Shown here: positions 56,073 through 64,000 of the stretch, piece after piece | Position numbering within the stretch: the first letter of the stretch is position 1 | How the letters are laid out: every line of letters begins with the position of its first letter | Source: Sphingomonas sp. NBWT7 | GTDB lineage: Bacteria; Pseudomonadota; Alphaproteobacteria; Sphingomonadales; Sphingomonadaceae | Reading direction: 5' to 3' | Length of the DNA stretch: 64,000 bases | NCBI RefSeq assembly: GCF_014217605.1 | Contig: NZ_CP043639.1 | Location: 2,131,501-2,195,500 of the forward strand | Translations under genes and position numbers: made by a program | The notes under the pieces: generated by a model | Database searches by the model: none | What the model was told of the DNA's origin: nothing | Seen by the model: the letters and a program-made list of their open reading frames with translations, nothing else

Positions 56073-56438
56073 TCACATCGCGTGCAGCGGCAGGCGACCG
56101 GTGAGCGGCTGGACGGCGAAGTCGCTGCCGCCGCGCGGCGACGGCCACATCGTCACCCGGAAACGCTGCTTCGCGGCGCACGCGTTGAGCGTCCAGATCT
56201 CGGCATGCCCGCCCCGCGCAGTGGCGCTGCCAGGAACGACGCGCATGTCGGCCGAGTAGATGAAGCGGCAGCCGCCCGTTGCCTTCGAATAGTTTCCGAT
56301 CGTGGTCAGCACGTCCGCGGCGAGGCGCGGGCTGGCGAGCGTTCGGCCGGTGGTGGCGATCTGATAGGCGGCGGCGGGCTGGCTGGCGACACCGGCCGCT
56401 GCGACGATCGCGGCGGCGATCAGGGTCATGCGCTTCAT
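56073..56438 (-). CDS. Secreted hypothetical protein, 121 residues
   Basis: Starts MKRMTLIAAAIVAAAGVASQ, a signal peptide ending near PAAA. The mature region includes GNYSKATGGCRFIYSADMRV and AEIWTLNACAAKQRFRVTMW; its two cysteines may pair. No known domain is visible. AGGAGAACGACC gives a strong ribosome site for the ATG at 56438. It precedes the other small secreted protein gene by 52 bases on the same strand, so the two are likely cotranscribed. Confidence 0.75.
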   Translation of the reverse strand: MKRMTLIAAAIVAAAGVASQPAAAYQIATTGRTLASPRLAADVLTTIGNYSKATGGCRFIYSADMRVVPGSATARGGHAEIWTLNACAAKQRFRVTMWPSPRGGSDFAVQPLTGRLPLHAM

Positions 56439-56642
56439 GGTCGTTCTCCTTCGTAGCGATCCCGGAAAGGATCGTCTCGCAGCCATCCCCGGCCGCAACT
56501 CAGTAATTAATCACCGCTCAATTAATGGTAAATGAACGCTGTTCATTTTATCTGTGCTTCGGTTTGCCGTGGTAGTTCGATACGCAGCGGGAACGATGCC
56601 GCCGGTCGGACGTCGTCACGGCAAGCTATTGGGAGAGCCGGC

Positions 56643-57419
56643 ATGTCATTCTGCCACCAGTGCGGCACGAAGCTTTCGGACGGGGCGAAATTCTGCACCA
56701 ACTGCGGCGCGCCAGTGGCCGGCACTGCAACCGCCCCCGACGGTGCAGCGCCGATCGCAAGCCACGATCGTCCCGCGCCGACCGTTGCGGCAGAGCCCGC
56801 GTCCTACGCTCCGCCGCCCTATGCTCCGTCGTCTAGTACGCCACCGATCGGACACGCGGCGACGCACCACCGCGCCGTCGTCGCGCCGGCCAGCGGCGGC
56901 ATCGGCTGGATCCTGCCCGCGCTGGCCGCACTCGCCGCGATCGTCATCGCCTATCTGATCTGGGCGCCCGCCAACCCCAGGGCAGCGGATGATCGCGGTG
57001 CGGCAACCGTCGCCGGGGCGCAGGATGGGCGTACGGGCGGATCGGCCACCAACGATGCGGAACCGGTCGAGACCGGCACGAGCGAAGGCGTCGCTGCCGG
57101 CAGTGCGGCGCGCGGCGGCGAAACGGTATCGGCGGCCGTGCTCGATTCGGCCTTCAACAGCAATCCTGCCGGCGCCGCGGCCCGCTACGCTGGGCCGATT
57201 CGCGTGTCGGGCACGATCGCCTCGATGGTGCAGCCGGGCGCGACGCCGTCGCTGTCGATGGAAGGCCGCACCCGCTTCAACTTCATGGTCGTCAATTTCC
57301 CCGCCGGCTATCGTGAGCGTCTGGCGCCCTTGTCCAAAGGCCAGTTCATCACGGTCAATTGTGATACGACGCGCTCGCTCGGCGGCACGACGATCCTGTC
57401 GGGCTGCCTGCTCGACTAA
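56643..57419 (+). CDS. Zinc-ribbon membrane protein with OB-fold-like C-terminus
   Basis: The 258-residue protein begins MSFCHQCGTKLSDGAKFCTN, a zinc ribbon with Cys4, Cys7, Cys18 and Cys21. A Pro/Ala-rich linker (residues 25-80) leads to one membrane span at about 87-108. The outside part has a Gly/Ala-rich linker and, from about residue 162, a tRNA_anti-like OB-fold region (SAAVLDSAFNSNPAGAAARY). This layout suggests a cytoplasmic zinc ribbon linked to a periplasmic OB domain. Function unknown. GGGAGAGCCGGC precedes the ATG. It converges on the small membrane gene after 3 bases. Confidence 0.8.
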   Translation: MSFCHQCGTKLSDGAKFCTNCGAPVAGTATAPDGAAPIASHDRPAPTVAAEPASYAPPPYAPSSSTPPIGHAATHHRAVVAPASGGIGWILPALAALAAIVIAYLIWAPANPRAADDRGAATVAGAQDGRTGGSATNDAEPVETGTSEGVAAGSAARGGETVSAAVLDSAFNSNPAGAAARYAGPIRVSGTIASMVQPGATPSLSMEGRTRFNFMVVNFPAGYRERLAPLSKGQFITVNCDTTRSLGGTTILSGCLLD

Positions 57420-57422
57420 GGG

Positions 57423-57704
57423 CTAGCGACGGCGCCACAGCCGTCGCGCCCAGCGATGCAGCCAAAGCGTCGGGTAGATCGCCATTACGCAACCAAGCCC
57501 AGCGGCGATCAGGAAGCCAGCGCCGATATCGGTGTTGTAGCCGCGTGCGCGCAGCCCCGGCGCGACTTGCTCCGCCACCAACGCAGCAATCACGATGAAG
57601 ACGATCAGCTCGATCTGCAGGAACACGAACTGCCAGATGCAGCCGATCGCCGTCGCCCCCGCCGGCCGATCCGGCGATCCGCCACTGCCTTCGCCGTTCC
57701 CCAT
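57423..57704 (-). CDS. Small membrane protein, 93 residues
   Basis: Starts MGNGEGSGGSPDRPAGATAI, a Gly-rich cytoplasmic-type N-terminus, followed by two hydrophobic segments (IWQFVFLQIELIVFIVIAAL and AGFLIAAGLGCVMAIYPTLW) and a very basic end WRRR. AAGGAGAGCGGC is a strong ribosome site for the ATG at 57704, which is why the much longer frame to 58310 is not used. I do not recognise it. It is divergent from the following membrane-protein cluster. Confidence 0.7.
   Translation of the reverse strand: MGNGEGSGGSPDRPAGATAIGCIWQFVFLQIELIVFIVIAALVAEQVAPGLRARGYNTDIGAGFLIAAGLGCVMAIYPTLWLHRWARRLWRRR
57426..57447. terminator. Possible bidirectional hairpin between convergent genes
   Basis: Perfect arms GCGACGGC (57426-57433) and GCCGTCGC (57440-57447) flank a 6-base loop. 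It lies just after the stop of the zinc-ribbon gene and within the last codons of the convergent small gene, a common place for a shared terminator. No T-run follows. Confidence 0.35.
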
Positions 57705-57776
57705 GCCGCTCTCCTTCCGCGCGCCCGTTGTCACGTCCGGCCTGCGGTGGCACGTTCCCCGGCCAGGGAGAAGACG

Positions 57777-58190
57777 ATGGATCGCGTGCGCAGGTTCGGC
57801 TGGATCTATTTCCTCGGCTTCATGGCCGTCGTCGCGATCGGCTATGTTCCAGCGTTCCACGATGCCGACGGCAATCTGTTCGGGCTGTTCAAGCTCGACC
57901 TGTACGATGACAGCCTGCACTTCCTGTCCGGCGTCTGGGCAGGCGTTGCCGCCTGGTGGTCGTACGGCGCGGCACGTACCTATTTCCGCCTGTTCGGACC
58001 GCTCTACTTCGCCGATGGCGTGATGGGGCTGTTCCTCGGCAGCGGCTATCTCGACGGCGGGATCTTCCTCTATGGTCCGGTCCGGCTGTCGGTCTACGCG
58101 CACGTCTTCGCCAATCTGCCGCACCTCCTGATCGGCGGCATCGCGATCTGGGTGGGATATCGCCTCGCCCGCCGCGCGCCCGCGACGTGA
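57777..58190 (+). CDS. Hypothetical integral membrane protein, 137 residues
   Basis: Begins MDRVRRFGWIYFLGFMAVVA; hydrophobic spans occur near residues 8-26, 45-62, 71-92 and 107-128. A short polar loop with FHDADGNLFGLFKLDLYDDS lies after the first span. I do not recognise the family. AGGGAGAAGACG precedes the ATG at 57777. The next gene starts at GTG overlapping the TGA of this one (GTGA), so the two are translationally coupled. Confidence 0.75.
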   Translation: MDRVRRFGWIYFLGFMAVVAIGYVPAFHDADGNLFGLFKLDLYDDSLHFLSGVWAGVAAWWSYGAARTYFRLFGPLYFADGVMGLFLGSGYLDGGIFLYGPVRLSVYAHVFANLPHLLIGGIAIWVGYRLARRAPAT

Positions 58191-59251
58191 GGCGACGCTG
58201 GCGGGTCGCGCTCGCGGCGGCGGGTGCGGTAACGGCGCTGATCGCCGTGCCGATCGCCGGGGTCGAGCTCGGCTGCCGCGCGCCGATCGCCGGCTTCGCG
58301 CCGCACGCACCGTACCGCGCGATCCTCGCCGAGCGCCGGCCGGAAGCGCGCACGTGGCTCACCTATCCCGAATGGCACATCGTTTATTCGGCGGAGAGCC
58401 TTGGCCGCTGGCTCACCGCCGGCCGCCCGCCCAGCGGCTATCCCTATGGCAGCGACATCGCCGGTTTCTGGCACGGCCTGTGCCGGATCAACAGCGTCGC
58501 GCGCGGCCAGCCCGGCGCGGGCGAAGCGAAGGTGATGATCTACACGATCGGCATCAGCTTCACGCTCGAGATGGCAATCAAGGCCGCGTACGAGCGCACG
58601 ATCGGCCGCTTCACCGAATGGGTCGGCGGCTGGCGCAGCAGCGACGATCGTTACGCCGCCGCGGTGCAGACGCGCTACGGCGCCTTCATGCACGAGGTGC
58701 CGTGGTATCGCTTTCCGTTCGGCGCGGCACTGCGCGGCGCGTGGCAGACGCGCCGTGACGACGGATCGATCGTCCGCCACGTCGAGCGGCGCGCCGCGCT
58801 CACCGCGGAATATGGCGTCAAGGCCGGCTATGCTCGCGCGATCGGCGGCGCCAATGCATCGGTCAACACGCCCGACGCGCTGACGCTGCGCTTCGTCGCC
58901 GCGGCTCAGCCGAAGGTAATCGCCGCGGTCGACCCGCGGCTTCGCCCGGTCCGCCAGGTCGGCGCGCTGACAGTGGTCGAAGCGCCGCGCTACGCGCAGT
59001 TCACCGATCTCGTCGGCAAGCTCGCCACCGCCGGGATCGGGCTGGTCGAGATCGCCGGCAACGACGACATCTTCGTCACCGTCCTCGCGCGCAACGGCGC
59101 GCGCGTCCCCGGCACGATCCTGCTCGGCCAGCCGATCGAGCGCGACGGGTGGCGCCGCGTCGGCACGTCGGTGAAGGTCCCGGCACTGGGCGCGCTCGCC
59201 GCGGCGGTGCGCGCGGGCGGCGGCGCGATCGAGCACGTCTATGACTATTAG
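58187..59251 (+). CDS. Hypothetical protein with N-terminal membrane anchor, 354 residues
   Basis: From GTG at 58187 the protein starts with a basic then hydrophobic segment (RRRWRVALAAAGAVTALIAV), a probable signal anchor or signal peptide, and continues with a large soluble domain. Distinct blocks are TWLTYPEWHIVYSAESLGRW, DIAGFWHGLCRINSVARG and AFMHEVPWYRFPFGAALR, rich in Trp, His and Tyr. The C-terminal 100 residues are an alpha/beta region. I do not know its function. It is coupled by a 4-base GTGA overlap to the preceding membrane gene, and its last 11 bases overlap the next ORF. Confidence 0.75.
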   Translation: MRRRWRVALAAAGAVTALIAVPIAGVELGCRAPIAGFAPHAPYRAILAERRPEARTWLTYPEWHIVYSAESLGRWLTAGRPPSGYPYGSDIAGFWHGLCRINSVARGQPGAGEAKVMIYTIGISFTLEMAIKAAYERTIGRFTEWVGGWRSSDDRYAAAVQTRYGAFMHEVPWYRFPFGAALRGAWQTRRDDGSIVRHVERRAALTAEYGVKAGYARAIGGANASVNTPDALTLRFVAAAQPKVIAAVDPRLRPVRQVGALTVVEAPRYAQFTDLVGKLATAGIGLVEIAGNDDIFVTVLARNGARVPGTILLGQPIERDGWRRVGTSVKVPALGALAAAVRAGGGAIEHVYDY

Positions 59252-59546
59252 GGGGGCGACCAAGCTGATCGCACAAGCGGCGCTCGCGCTCGGGCTGTGG
59301 GCGCTGGCGATGGCCGCGCTGCCGTTCGTCGGCCCTGCCGGGCGGCAGGTCGCGGTCGTCGGCGCGGCGCCGCGAGCAATCCGCGCGATCACGGCGGCGG
59401 GCGGGCGCGTCGTCGAGGTGCGACGCGGCGCGACGATCGCGCGATCCGCCTCCCTCGGCTTCGTCCGTGCGCTCTACGCCGCGGGCGCGCCGCTGGTGAT
59501 CGAGGGCCGCATCGCCGCGGGTTGCTTCGCGAAGGCGGGTGCATAG
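59241..59546 (+). CDS. Small exported or membrane-anchored hypothetical protein, 101 residues
   Basis: Begins MTIRGATKLIAQAALALGLW followed by ALAMAALPF, one N-terminal hydrophobic span. The rest (RQVAVVGAAPRAIRAITAAG, GRVVEVRRGATIARSASLGF) is alpha/beta-like and ends GCFAKAGA. Its start overlaps the end of the upstream gene by 11 bases, consistent with one operon of three. The last 73 bases overlap the convergent FAD-oxidase gene's 3' end. No known family recognised. Confidence 0.6.
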   Translation: MTIRGATKLIAQAALALGLWALAMAALPFVGPAGRQVAVVGAAPRAIRAITAAGGRVVEVRRGATIARSASLGFVRALYAAGAPLVIEGRIAAGCFAKAGA

Positions 59547-61126
59547 CGCGCATACCAGGTGTTGCTGAACACCCCGTCCGGATCCCACTGCCGCTTGGCG
59601 GCGAAGAACGCGCCGATCTCTGGATAGGACCGCGCGAGCTGCTCGGAAGAATAATGCAGCTGATACGGCAGGAAGAAGCGCCCGCGGTGCGCCAGCGTCA
59701 GGTCGATGAGGTCCTGAGTCAGTCGACGCATCGCCGCCGTGCCCGCCGCGTCGGTCGGCTGGTTGAGGTACAGCACCACCGAGAAGGCCGGCGCGGGCGC
59801 GTAGCTCAGCGCATTGTCCTCCTGCCCCACCGCGCGGATCGACGCGTTGACGAGGTTCGCGTGCTGATCCTCGAAGATCGCGCGCATCCCGTCGATGAAC
59901 GGCACGATGCGATCACGCGGCACGAAATACTCATGCAGGATGTCGGTCTCGGCGGGCAGATCGTTGAACAGATAGGCGACCGAATCGTGCATCGGATCGT
60001 TGCGCGCGACGAGGCACGCCTCACCCGATCCCTGCGCCTGCGCACGCGTGATCGTGCACGCCTCCAGCCGATGCTCGAGGTTCTTCTCGCTCCACCATTT
60101 CAGTGATTTGAATGCGTCGTTCTTCTTCGCAAGGTTGACGGTGAGGCGACGCAGCTTGGTCGACGGCACCTCGCCCAAAGGCGCGCGCGTCAGCGCCTGA
60201 TCCTCGGGGAACTGGCGATATTGATAGACCAGCGCCTCGCGCAGCAGCGTGCCCGGCGCGGTTGACAGGTGGACGTAGGCGAGCCCGACGCTCGGATCGG
60301 CAGCGATACGCGCGAAGGTGGCCGGGAATTGGCGATAGTCGATCATCGCGCGTTCGGAGCGGTAGATCGCGTTGGGTACCACGTCGAGCGTCGCCGACAG
60401 GATCACGCCGAACAAACCGTATCCGCCGACGACGTGGCGGAACAGATCGGCATTCTCGGTGCGCGAGGCAGTGACGATCCGCCCGTCGGCGAGCATCAAC
60501 CGCACGCTGCGCAGCGACCCCATCACCGCGCCCGCCTGATGATCCATGCCGTGCGCGTTGACCGAGATCGATCCGCCGACCGAGAAAATGTCGGTCGACT
60601 GCATCGCCTTTACCGCGAAATCGGGGTGGATCGCCTGCTGGATCGCGTGCCACGTCGCCCCCGCGCCGACCGTCACCGTCCGCGTCGCGCGGTCGAGCCG
60701 GATCGCGTTCATTCCGCGCATGTCGAGGACGACGCCGCCGGCGCGGAACGCATGCCCGCCCATCGAATGCTTCACGCCCGCCGCCGATACCGGCAGGCCG
60801 TGCGCGCGCGCATAGCCGAGCGCGGCGGCGACCTCGCGCTCATCGCGCGGCCGCACAACGCCCGCCACCGCCGTGCGGCTGAGGCAGCTCGCGTCGTTCA
60901 CCGTCCCGCCGCGCTGCGCCCAGCGCGGCTCGGCGACCGGCGCGGCGCGGTCGCGCACCGGCGGCAGCGGCGGGAGGACGGTGGCGCAATCCTTTGGGCC
61001 GATCGGATCGGCCATCAGCGGCGCGACGTACAGCCCCGCCCCCGCCGCGACGAGCGCGATCGTCGATGCACCGATCAGCAGGTTCCGGCTTCGTGATCCC
61101 GTCATCCGCATCGCCTTCGCAACCAT
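59474..61126 (-). CDS. FAD-binding oxidoreductase (D-arabinono-lactone oxidase/sugar oxidase-like), exported or anchored
   Basis: The 550-residue protein has an N-terminal basic and hydrophobic stretch (SRNLLIGASTIALVAAGAGL) that is a signal peptide or membrane anchor. The FAD domain has AGVVRPRDEREVAAALGYAR, AGVKHSMGGHAF and DIFSVGGSISVNAHGMDHQA. The C-terminal half with FFLPYQLHYSSEQLARSYPE and DPDGVFSNTWYARY resembles ALO-type and related oxidases. Substrate unknown; it is unrelated in detail to the lactone-oxidase-like protein at 28993-30255. Starts at 61126 or the in-frame ATG at 61111 are equally plausible. Confidence 0.85.
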   Translation of the reverse strand: MVAKAMRMTGSRSRNLLIGASTIALVAAGAGLYVAPLMADPIGPKDCATVLPPLPPVRDRAAPVAEPRWAQRGGTVNDASCLSRTAVAGVVRPRDEREVAAALGYARAHGLPVSAAGVKHSMGGHAFRAGGVVLDMRGMNAIRLDRATRTVTVGAGATWHAIQQAIHPDFAVKAMQSTDIFSVGGSISVNAHGMDHQAGAVMGSLRSVRLMLADGRIVTASRTENADLFRHVVGGYGLFGVILSATLDVVPNAIYRSERAMIDYRQFPATFARIAADPSVGLAYVHLSTAPGTLLREALVYQYRQFPEDQALTRAPLGEVPSTKLRRLTVNLAKKNDAFKSLKWWSEKNLEHRLEACTITRAQAQGSGEACLVARNDPMHDSVAYLFNDLPAETDILHEYFVPRDRIVPFIDGMRAIFEDQHANLVNASIRAVGQEDNALSYAPAPAFSVVLYLNQPTDAAGTAAMRRLTQDLIDLTLAHRGRFFLPYQLHYSSEQLARSYPEIGAFFAAKRQWDPDGVFSNTWYARYAPAFAKQPAAMRPSITSGAPAA

Positions 61127-61183
61127 CGATGACCTGCCTCTAGCAGATCGGCGCGCCGCGCTCGACCGGTCCGCGGCCTGCCG

Positions 61184-62131
61184 TCAGCGCGGGCGTGTCC
61201 ACAGCCTTGAGTCGCGCGGCGTCGCCGACACCGGTCGAAGCGCCGCCACCCCCGCCTTCGCCACCCAGCCCAGCTTCGCCGACTTGGATGTCGTCACACG
61301 ATGGTCCCACGCATGCGCGCCGCGCGCCGCCACCTCGCGCGCGATGTCGCCATAGATACCCGCCGCCGCCAGCACCGCCCAGCGCGCCCGGCCGGGCAGC
61401 CGCGCCGCGCCGACGCGCGCGCTCGCCTCGTGCCGCGCCGCGCTCGCCGCCATCCGCCGCGCGAGCACCACCAGCCGGTCGCGGAACGGCGGCTTCATGT
61501 GCTGGCCCGGCGGGATGTCCATCTCGACCAGCCATTCCTCGGGGACGTAGCAGCGCCCGACGCGGTCATCCTCCTCGATGTCGCGCGCGATATTGGCGAG
61601 CTGGAACGCGATGCCGAGATCGCACGCACGGTCGAGCGTGTCGTCGTCGGCAGGATCGACGCCCATGATCACCGCCATCATGCATCCCACCGCGCCGGCG
61701 ACATGGTAGCAATAGCGGTAGAGGTCGTTCGCGCTCCGCGGCCGCCACTCGGCCGCATCGAGCTCAAACCCGTCGATCAGATCGTGCGCGAAACGCGGCG
61801 GCAGGCGCGTCTCCGCCGCGACGACGCGCAGGGCGTCGAACGGCATGTCGCCGACGACGCGCCCCGCCAGCGCCGCCGCGGTTCTCTCGCGGATGATCGC
61901 GACGCGCGTCTCGGCGTCGGCGACGTGGCTCGCGCCGTGGCCGTGGTCCTGCCCATCGACGATGTCGTCGCACGCCCGGCACCAGGCGTAGAGCAGCCAG
62001 GCGCGCTCGCGCGTCGCCGCGTCGAACAGCTTGCTCGCCGTGGCGAAACTACGCGATCCGCGAACGATTGAGTCGCGCGCGGCGATGACCAGCGCGGCGC
62101 GTTCGCTTGGGTCAGACTGGTGTTGCACCAT
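61184..62131 (-). CDS. crtB: Phytoene synthase
   Basis: CrtB joins two geranylgeranyl diphosphates into phytoene, the first committed step of carotenoid synthesis. The 315-residue protein has the two Asp-rich motifs: CRACDDIVDG at residues 52-60 and ANIARDIEEDDRVGRCYVPE near residue 180, plus the YRYCYHVAGAVGCMM helix. The ATG at 62131 begins MVQHQSDPSERAALVIAARD; an upstream in-frame start at 62257 would run into the intergenic inverted repeat and adds an unlikely segment. The gene follows crtI and a LOG-family gene on the same strand, with the repeat in between. Confidence 0.93.
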   Translation of the reverse strand: MVQHQSDPSERAALVIAARDSIVRGSRSFATASKLFDAATRERAWLLYAWCRACDDIVDGQDHGHGASHVADAETRVAIIRERTAAALAGRVVGDMPFDALRVVAAETRLPPRFAHDLIDGFELDAAEWRPRSANDLYRYCYHVAGAVGCMMAVIMGVDPADDDTLDRACDLGIAFQLANIARDIEEDDRVGRCYVPEEWLVEMDIPPGQHMKPPFRDRLVVLARRMAASAARHEASARVGAARLPGRARWAVLAAAGIYGDIAREVAARGAHAWDHRVTTSKSAKLGWVAKAGVAALRPVSATPRDSRLWTRPR

Positions 62132-62156
62132 CACTGCGTCACGTTCTCCAAAGCCT

Positions 62157-62274
62157 CCGTTCGTGCTGAGGAGGTACTGAGCCGTTGGCGAAGCGCCGTC
62201 TCGAAGCAACGTTGCGGCCCATGCCCTTCGAGACGGCCCCTCGCTTACGCTCGGCACCTCCTCAGGACAAACGG
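62157..62274. repeat. Nested inverted repeat between crtB and the LOG gene
   Basis: Outer arms at 62157-62182 and 62249-62274 match at 22 of 26 positions when one is reverse-complemented; inner arms CCGTCTCGAAG (62196-62206) and CTTCGAGACGG (62226-62236) are perfect. The pair would form a long cruciform or RNA hairpin about 120 bases long. Sequences of this kind (with TTCGAGACGG and CTGAGGAGG) are, to my knowledge, dispersed intergenic repeats in sphingomonad genomes. Confidence 0.7.
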
Positions 62275-62293
62275 GAGGTGAGCCTTTGCTCGA

Positions 62294-62875
62294 TCAAAGA
62301 TCGGCCGCGCTCATCCGCACGATCGGCTGCGTCGGCACATGCGCGGCCATCCGGTCGAGCAGCGTATCGAGCGTGTCGGCGACGATCAGCAGATCGCGGT
62401 GCTGCGGGCGCAGGAAGCCGACCTCACCCATCTTCTCCCAGAAGGCGACGAGGTGATCGTAATAACCTGCGGTGTTGAGAAGCCCGACGGGATCGGCGTG
62501 ATAGCCGAGCTGCGCCCAGCTCAACGCCTCCCACAATTCGTCCATCGTGCCCGTCCCGCCGGGGATGGTGACGAAGCCGTCGGCAAGATCGGTGAAGCGC
62601 CGTTTGCGATCGTGCATGCCCTCGACGACGTGAAGCTCGGTGAGGCCACGATGCGCCACCTCTGCGTCGACCAGCGCCTGCGGGATGACGCCGATCACTT
62701 CGCCGCCCGCCGCCAGCGCGCTGTCGGCGATCGCGCCCATCAGCCCCAGCCGCCCGCCGCCGTAGACGAGCCCGATGCCGCGTTCGGCCAGCGTCCGGCC
62801 GACGGTATGCGCCAATTCCATATACACCGGATCGCGCGGCGTCGCCGACCCACAATAGACCGCCAGTCGCTTCAC
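62294..62875 (-). CDS. LOG-family protein (TIGR00730 type)
   Basis: The 193-residue protein has the family's nucleotide-binding motifs: LAVYCGSATPRD near the N-terminus, LVYGGGRLGLMGAIADSALA, and the catalytic PGGTGTMDELWEALSWAQLG. Members hydrolyse nucleoside 5'-monophosphates of cytokinins to free bases, or act on purine nucleotides generally. The GTG at 62875 overlaps the crtI stop (GTGA), so translation is coupled. Longer in-frame starts upstream are inside crtI. Its role between two carotenoid genes is unexplained. Confidence 0.9.
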   Translation of the reverse strand: MKRLAVYCGSATPRDPVYMELAHTVGRTLAERGIGLVYGGGRLGLMGAIADSALAAGGEVIGVIPQALVDAEVAHRGLTELHVVEGMHDRKRRFTDLADGFVTIPGGTGTMDELWEALSWAQLGYHADPVGLLNTAGYYDHLVAFWEKMGEVGFLRPQHRDLLIVADTLDTLLDRMAAHVPTQPIVRMSAADL

Positions 62876-64000
62876 CGCCGCGCATCCTCCAGCATCAGCG
62901 CCGCGGTCGCCTTCGCGCTGCCGACGACGCCGGGGATGCCCGCGCCCGGATGCGTGCCCGCGCCGACGAAATAGAGGTTGGGGATCGCGTCGTCGCGATT
63001 GTGCACGCGGAACCACGCGCTCTGCGTCAACACCGGCTCGAGGCTGAACGCGCTGCCGAGATGCGCGTTGAGATCACGCGAGAAATCGGCCGGCGAGTAG
63101 CTGAACTTGGTGACGATGCGGTCGTGGATGTCGGGGATCAGCCGCCGTCCTACCTCGTCGAGGATGCGCTTCTCCAGGATCGGCTTCACCCGCTCCCAAT
63201 CCTCGGGGAACTTGCCCTGGTGCGGCACCGGCGCCAGCGCGTAGAAGGTCGAGCACCCCTCAGGCGCGAGGCTCGGATCGGTGACGGTCGGGTGATGGAG
63301 ATAGAGCGAGAAGTCCTCGCTCACCACGCCATTGTCGTAAATGTCGGCGAGCAGCCCCTTATAGCGCGGCCCGAACAGGATCATGTGGTGCGGGATGCCC
63401 GGCCAGGTACCCTTGATGCCGAAATGGACGACGAACAGCGACGGCGAGAATTTCTTGCGCTCGAGCTTTGCCGCGCTGCGCCGCGCGCTGTTCGATCCCG
63501 ACAGAAGGTCGCGATAGGTGTGGACGATGTCGCCGTTCGCCGCGACGGTGTCGCACTCCTGCCGCCAGCCGCTGGCGGTGCGCACCGCCGTCACGCGGTC
63601 GCCCAGCGTCTCGATCTGCGTCACCGCGTCGCCCAGCCGGATCGTGCCGCCGAGCCGCTCGAACAGCTTCACCATCCCCGCCACCAGCCGGTTGGTACCG
63701 CCGCGCGCGAACCACACGCCGCCGTCGCGTTCCAGCTTGTGGATCAGCGCGTAGATCGCGCTCGTCGTCATCGGGTTGCCGCCCACCAGCAGCGTGTGGA
63801 ACGACAGCGCCTCGCGCAGCTTCTCGCTCTTCACGAACGAGGACACCATCGAATAGACCGATCGCCACGCCTGATATTTGGCCAGCGCGGGCGCGGCCTT
63901 GATCATCGACGCGAAGTCGAGGAACGCGACATGGCCGAGCTTCTCATAGCCCTCGTGATAGACGCCGGCCGAATAGTCGAGGAAGCGCTTGTACCCCGCG
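62872..64000 (-). CDS. crtI: Phytoene desaturase, C-terminal part
   Basis: CrtI desaturates phytoene to coloured carotenes using FAD. The window holds only about the last 376 residues; the 5' end lies beyond 64000, and the frame is open to the edge (AGYKRFLDYSAGVYHEGYEK). Visible family parts are SVYSMVSSFVKSEKLREALS, ALIHKLERDGGVWFARGGTN and the C-terminal FAD motif GAGTHPGAGIPGVVGSAKAT. The stop overlaps the LOG-family start by 4 bases. Together with crtB it forms the pigment operon. The number of desaturation steps cannot be told from this part. Confidence 0.93.
   Translation of the reverse strand, partial: AGYKRFLDYSAGVYHEGYEKLGHVAFLDFASMIKAAPALAKYQAWRSVYSMVSSFVKSEKLREALSFHTLLVGGNPMTTSAIYALIHKLERDGGVWFARGGTNRLVAGMVKLFERLGGTIRLGDAVTQIETLGDRVTAVRTASGWRQECDTVAANGDIVHTYRDLLSGSNSARRSAAKLERKKFSPSLFVVHFGIKGTWPGIPHHMILFGPRYKGLLADIYDNGVVSEDFSLYLHHPTVTDPSLAPEGCSTFYALAPVPHQGKFPEDWERVKPILEKRILDEVGRRLIPDIHDRIVTKFSYSPADFSRDLNAHLGSAFSLEPVLTQSAWFRVHNRDDAIPNLYFVGAGTHPGAGIPGVVGSAKATAALMLEDARR

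Noticed and set aside
57705-58310. Upstream extension of the small membrane gene at 57423
   Set aside because: A strong AAGGAG site and ATG at 57704 mark the start, and the extension is antisense to the membrane protein at 57777.

Overview
The window is 64 kb of GC-rich chromosome from an alphaproteobacterium, most likely a Sphingomonas or close relative. The reasons are the very high GC coding bias, a large TonB-dependent receptor, carotenoid genes crtI and crtB, a PaaX-like regulator, and an intergenic inverted repeat of the kind I associate with sphingomonads. No transposase, integrase, phage gene, CRISPR array or rRNA operon was found, and gene content reads as chromosome with accessory catabolic and sugar genes between housekeeping genes.

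Layout. 1-13195 is mainly housekeeping: the start of a malic enzyme gene, DNA repair genes ogt and mutS, hslU without a neighbouring hslV, tRNA-Thr(GGT), an aminopeptidase P, nadB, a lipoprotein with all class A beta-lactamase motifs, and polA. 13251-19585 holds a flippase-like membrane protein, a thioesterase, a divergent fatty-acid desaturase/PaaX-like pair, an SMR exporter, a VOC protein, several very small genes and a DMT exporter. 19685-25475 holds a secreted zinc metalloprotease and a TonB receptor. 25704-27820 has two TetR regulators with a set of clear operator-like sites. 27863-31676 is a three-gene operon: amidase, FAD-linked lactone-oxidase-like protein, and a D-threonine aldolase-like PLP enzyme.

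31786-43483 holds an M1 aminopeptidase, an Old Yellow Enzyme homologue, a MASE1 diguanylate cyclase, then a run of MFS transporter, acyl-CoA dehydrogenase, EthD protein, second acyl-CoA dehydrogenase and an outer-membrane-like protein that looks like a catabolic unit, and a PilZ protein. 43588-48690 has an O-antigen ligase-like protein, an RNB ribonuclease, a probably frameshifted small gene and an exported M20 amidohydrolase.

48698-53836 is the most distinctive region. A GT4 glycosyltransferase converges on a translationally coupled three-gene operon whose first gene fuses a sucrose-phosphate-synthase-like glycosyltransferase to a sucrose-phosphatase-like HAD domain, followed by a MurG-like and a GT2 glycosyltransferase. 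It looks like an uncharacterised glycoside or compatible-solute pathway.

53949-59546 is mostly small membrane or exported proteins of unknown function with a TetR regulator. 59474-64000 has an FAD-linked oxidase and the carotenoid operon crtI (partial), a LOG-family gene and crtB, with the inverted repeat in front of crtB.
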